DNA of 11,724 nucleotides. Source: Pleurotus ostreatus/Saccharomyces cerevisiae fusant (taxonomy: Eukaryota > Opisthokonta). The DNA lies in assembly GCA_024196135.1 (NCBI GenBank), contig JAMQCK010001130.1, positions 1 to 11,724 on the forward strand, in the 5' to 3' direction. Position numbers and translations under genes: made by a program. This document shows positions 9,480-11,724 of the stretch, piece by piece; positions within the stretch are counted from its first letter, which is position 1, and every line of letters begins with the position of its first letter. The notes below the pieces were generated by a model, which was not told where the DNA came from, did not search any database, and saw nothing but the letters and a program-made list of their open reading frames with translations.

Positions 9480-9623
9480 CAATAACCCGTCAGTCCAGGA
9501 CATCCTTCATCGCATTTACGGCACTGTATTCTAGCATACAACTGATACCCTAGTATACCTTACTCGTACACGATTAGTACTTACTGACGATAATCGTTGG
9601 CAATGGATTTTGGCGGTACTCAC

Positions 9624-10093
9624 AAGTGAAGGTGCGAGCGCGGAATTCACCGAAGTTCAACATTGGCCGCACGTGGCCTCGGTGCCTAAGTTCGCTCATT
9701 GACAAGGGGAACTGAAGCAGCATGTTGCCCTCCGTTCTTCCATCCAAGCCTGCTGTTAGAGACATCTCGAGCACGAAGGAGGACATCGAGAAGGCTGCGA
9801 AGCTGGGGAAGGCGACGAATCCGCAAGAGTAGGCCGCTTTCCACTGAATGCCGCCGCCTTCGGTGTAGCTCACGCAGTCCACGATAGAACCGCGCTGTTC
9901 ATCTGCGCGTATGAAGGTGAGGGTCATCTAGCTTTTAGCGAAGTGAGCTGACGACACGCAGATTGCAATCGGCTGTATCCCAACAGGGAGCGCTTGATGA
10001 ACCATCGTAGGCGGGACCACAAGACGGAGGACGACGGGGACATTCTGACCTGGAATGAGTGAGGGGAGGCTGTTTTTATGCACGTAGAGGTCC
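9624..10093 (-). CDS. Unrecognised protein-coding segment, possibly broken or incompletely modelled
   Basis: I do not recognise this family. From the ATG at 9927 down to a GTGAGT donor at 9623, the minus strand reads about 101 codons with strong exon-like codon choice, including RGSIVDCVSY, GGGIQWKAAYSCGF, FPSFAAFSMSSFVLEMSL and FPLSMSELRHRG. The same frame continues upstream (to about 10140) with NVPVVLRLVVPPTMVHQALPVG, but a TAG at 9928-9930 separates the two parts. Possible explanations: an in-frame intron (30 nt from GTGTCG, or 57 nt from GTTGGG, both ending in CTAG just before 9927), a true stop with a separate start at 9927, or a disabled gene. A likely upstream acceptor (CTCTCTCAG) ends at 10094. 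Neither a first exon nor a last exon could be fixed; downstream a TACTAAT branch-like site and a TACTAG acceptor lie around 9550-9575, near the lipase 3' end. The alternating strand-like, hydrophobic pattern suggests a beta-rich fold, which is inference only. Confidence 0.45.
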
Positions 10094-10134
10094 CTGAGAG
10101 AGAGCCCATGTGGCTGGTGTGCTCGAGGTCGCAA

Positions 10135-11566
10135 CGTGAAATATCAGGTTGTCGTGATGGAACAAGCCGCACCCGGTCTCCTGTCATCCACTTCCCACCA
10201 CCAAGCTGCCGACCGCGCGCACCCCACGCTCCTTTGAACTTCATATCGTTAGCGTCGGCGTGCTGCCACGTACATGCCGTCGAATACACACCAACACGTG
10301 CTCCCATACGGCGATAAGTGTCAAAGCGGGATAGTTACAACTCGGCTACCGCCGAGCCTTCCACCAATTTTCTGAAAAATCCAGAGGTTTGGAACTCCAA
10401 GGCAGACAAAATAAATAACAGAACTCAAAGGCGGCTCGAAGTAACAAGTCCGCGATCTCGGTTAGGGAGGCCAACTTTGTTTTCACTATCAGGCGGGTTT
10501 GGGTAGTAATTAATTCTCATTCATGGCTAGGTACAGTAGTCTACGCTCTATAATAAGTACTCGCCCTCCGTCCTCCGCCGCCGCGACGCGTGCCGCCCAA
10601 CCTCGTGGCACGCGGCCGCGCCGCGCGCGCTCGCGACGCGTAGCGCATACCTCCCGAACCCTTGCCCCGCCCCGCCAAGCGCTCGGGCGCGTTCTCAGGC
10701 CACGACGCCGAGACCTGTCTTGTGGTGCGACGCGCCTCGCACCTCGCATCACGGCACTGGGCCATACGTGTTTCCTTATTGGGACGCGCGCTGCGACGAT
10801 GCTGTGGGATGGGGAAGGGCTGCCTTAATAAAGCGGACGCGTGTTTACGCGTCGTGTGTGTGCGTGTGGAGCGGGGGGGGTTTCGGGGGGATGGCGTACC
10901 TACAGGCGGCGGCGGGCGCGAGGCGCGTCTGCGACTGTCGATCAGCACGCGATCGCCGCGACGGGTTTGCTCACGTACTGGGGCGGCGCCAACGCGCCAT
11001 CCCGTACTGAGTGCGGAGGGACGCGTACTGGACGCGGTGGGGGCGGTAGCGACGGCGATGGCGACGACGGGAGGGGCGGGGGTGATGGTGGTGGGGGACA
11101 AGGAGGGTCACGGGACCTTGTTGACGGCGAAAGCGAATGTATTTTCCAAGGAAATGAAGGTTATTTGAGGTTTACCGTTTTTTTTCCTGGCTTTATGTGG
11201 CGTTTCCCCTTTAGGGTACACGTGTTGGTGTGCATTTGACAAAGACTCTGCCACGTTCAGCGAGCCGCTTGTTCCTCGCCGCCAGCGCCAGTGACCAGCA
11301 GTGGGCCAGCAGCGGATACGGGGCCCCCGACAAACAGTGTCAAAGCAACGATCACCTTTCTCAACGGAGGCGCTCTCAGTTGTATTCGCCGCCGTCGTGC
11401 TGCGCGACGCCCACGACGCCCCGACGCCGCCGCCGCCGTTCTCTACCCCCTAATCTCCCTCATAATACGCCTGCGCTAGGCTTGCCCCGCGGCGGCACCA
11501 TTTCTAGTCACTTCCCACACAGCACCGCCGACCATACCGTCCATTCTAGGCGGCCGGACTCGCAGA
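10135..11566. other. Long region without a supportable gene; GC-rich core and G-runs, promoter side of the next gene
   Basis: About 1.4 kb. The left part (10320-10560) is comparatively A/T-rich with stops in all frames. From about 10560 to 11150 the sequence is extremely GC- and CpG-rich; the + strand is C-rich first (10560-10760) and then G-rich (10860-11110), with G-runs at 10869-10893 and 11036-11100. Several open frames over 100 codons exist here on both strands, but they are Arg/Pro/Gly-rich, overlap one another and are what such composition yields by chance. From 11230 on there is C/T-rich, GCC-repeat-bearing sequence (GCC units near 11425-11438) that probably belongs to the promoter and leader of the gene at 11567. 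Part of 10135-10320 might hold upstream exons of the minus-strand segment. Confidence 0.55.
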
Positions 11567-11724
11567 ATGTCCTTCTTCTCTAGGAAGAAGCAAAATCACC
11601 CCCCGCCGCAGCCGGCGCCGCAACCGCAGCAGGCGCCGGCGCATGTGACGGTCGCGAGCACGCCCAGCGCCGCGCTCGCGCAGATGTCCGCGGCCAAGGA
11701 ACAGCAGGTGCAGCAGCAGGTTCA
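11567..11724 (+). CDS. N-terminus of a further protein, possibly Kelch/Tea1-like (partial, runs off the window)
   Basis: The last 158 nt encode 52 codons from the ATG at 11567: MSFFSRKK followed by Pro/Gln-rich sequence, then HVTVASTPSAALAQMSAAKE and a Gln-rich run. The upstream sequence is C/T-rich and leader-like, and the ATG is the first in its frame after an in-frame stop (TAG at 11546-11548). The start MSFFSRKK plus a VTV..TPS.ALAQ segment resembles, from memory, the N-terminus of basidiomycete Kelch-repeat proteins related to fission yeast Tea1, which mark growing cell ends. No Kelch repeat lies inside the window, so the family is a guess; that a coding region begins here is more secure. 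Confidence 0.6.
   Translation, partial: MSFFSRKKQNHPPPQPAPQPQQAPAHVTVASTPSAALAQMSAAKEQQVQQQV

Noticed and set aside
10287..11232. 14-nt inverted repeat (CACACCAACACGTG at 10287-10300 and its reverse complement at 11219-11232) including an E-box CACGTG
   Set aside because: A shared 14-mer between strands in a window of this size is expected about once by chance; no terminal-repeat, target-site duplication or transposase coding accompanies it.
10541..11239. Open frames of 100-186 codons on both strands in the GC-rich island
   Set aside because: Composition is Arg/Pro/Gly/Ala low complexity, frames overlap on both strands, and long stop-free frames are expected at this GC content.

Overview
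The window looks like an ordinary, gene-dense chromosomal stretch from a filamentous basidiomycete, most likely a wood-decay type Agaricomycete. The reasons are: many short GT-AG introns (about 45-92 nt, mostly 48-57), GC-rich exons, a class I hydrophobin, and a P450 of the kind expanded in mushrooms. The order assignment is an inference from gene style; no marker gene is present. I spliced the genes by hand, and reading frame is preserved across every junction reported.

Layout: (1) the 3' part of a CHK2/Rad53-like CAMK protein kinase on + (ends 1611), running off the left edge; (2) convergent to it, a complete seven-exon S-formylglutathione hydrolase on - (1898-3130, 291 aa) for formaldehyde detoxification; (3) a 358-nt divergent promoter region, then a ten-exon cytochrome P450 on + (3489-5822, 623 aa) with an unusual acidic insert after the heme region; (4) convergent to it, a complete four-exon class I hydrophobin on - (6078-6570, 109 aa) with a clear TATA box; (5) a 963-nt gap with no gene I can support; (6) a five-exon alpha/beta-hydrolase lipase on + (7534-9479, 579 aa) whose catalytic serine lies on an 11-nt micro-exon; (7) convergent to it, an unrecognised minus-strand coding segment (about 9624-10093) interrupted by an in-frame TAG; (8) about 1.4 kb of mostly non-coding sequence with a very GC-rich, G-run-bearing core; (9) the first 52 codons of a further + gene starting at 11567, tentatively a Kelch/Tea1-like polarity protein.

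The genes do not form an obvious pathway or cluster. The window mixes housekeeping functions (checkpoint kinase, formaldehyde detoxification, probable intracellular lipase) with secondary or surface functions (P450, hydrophobin). I found no mobile element, CRISPR array, tRNA or rRNA. The points most worth a second look are the catalytic micro-exon of the lipase, the 17-nt micro-exon of the kinase, the P450 insert and start-site question, and the unassigned minus-strand segment.
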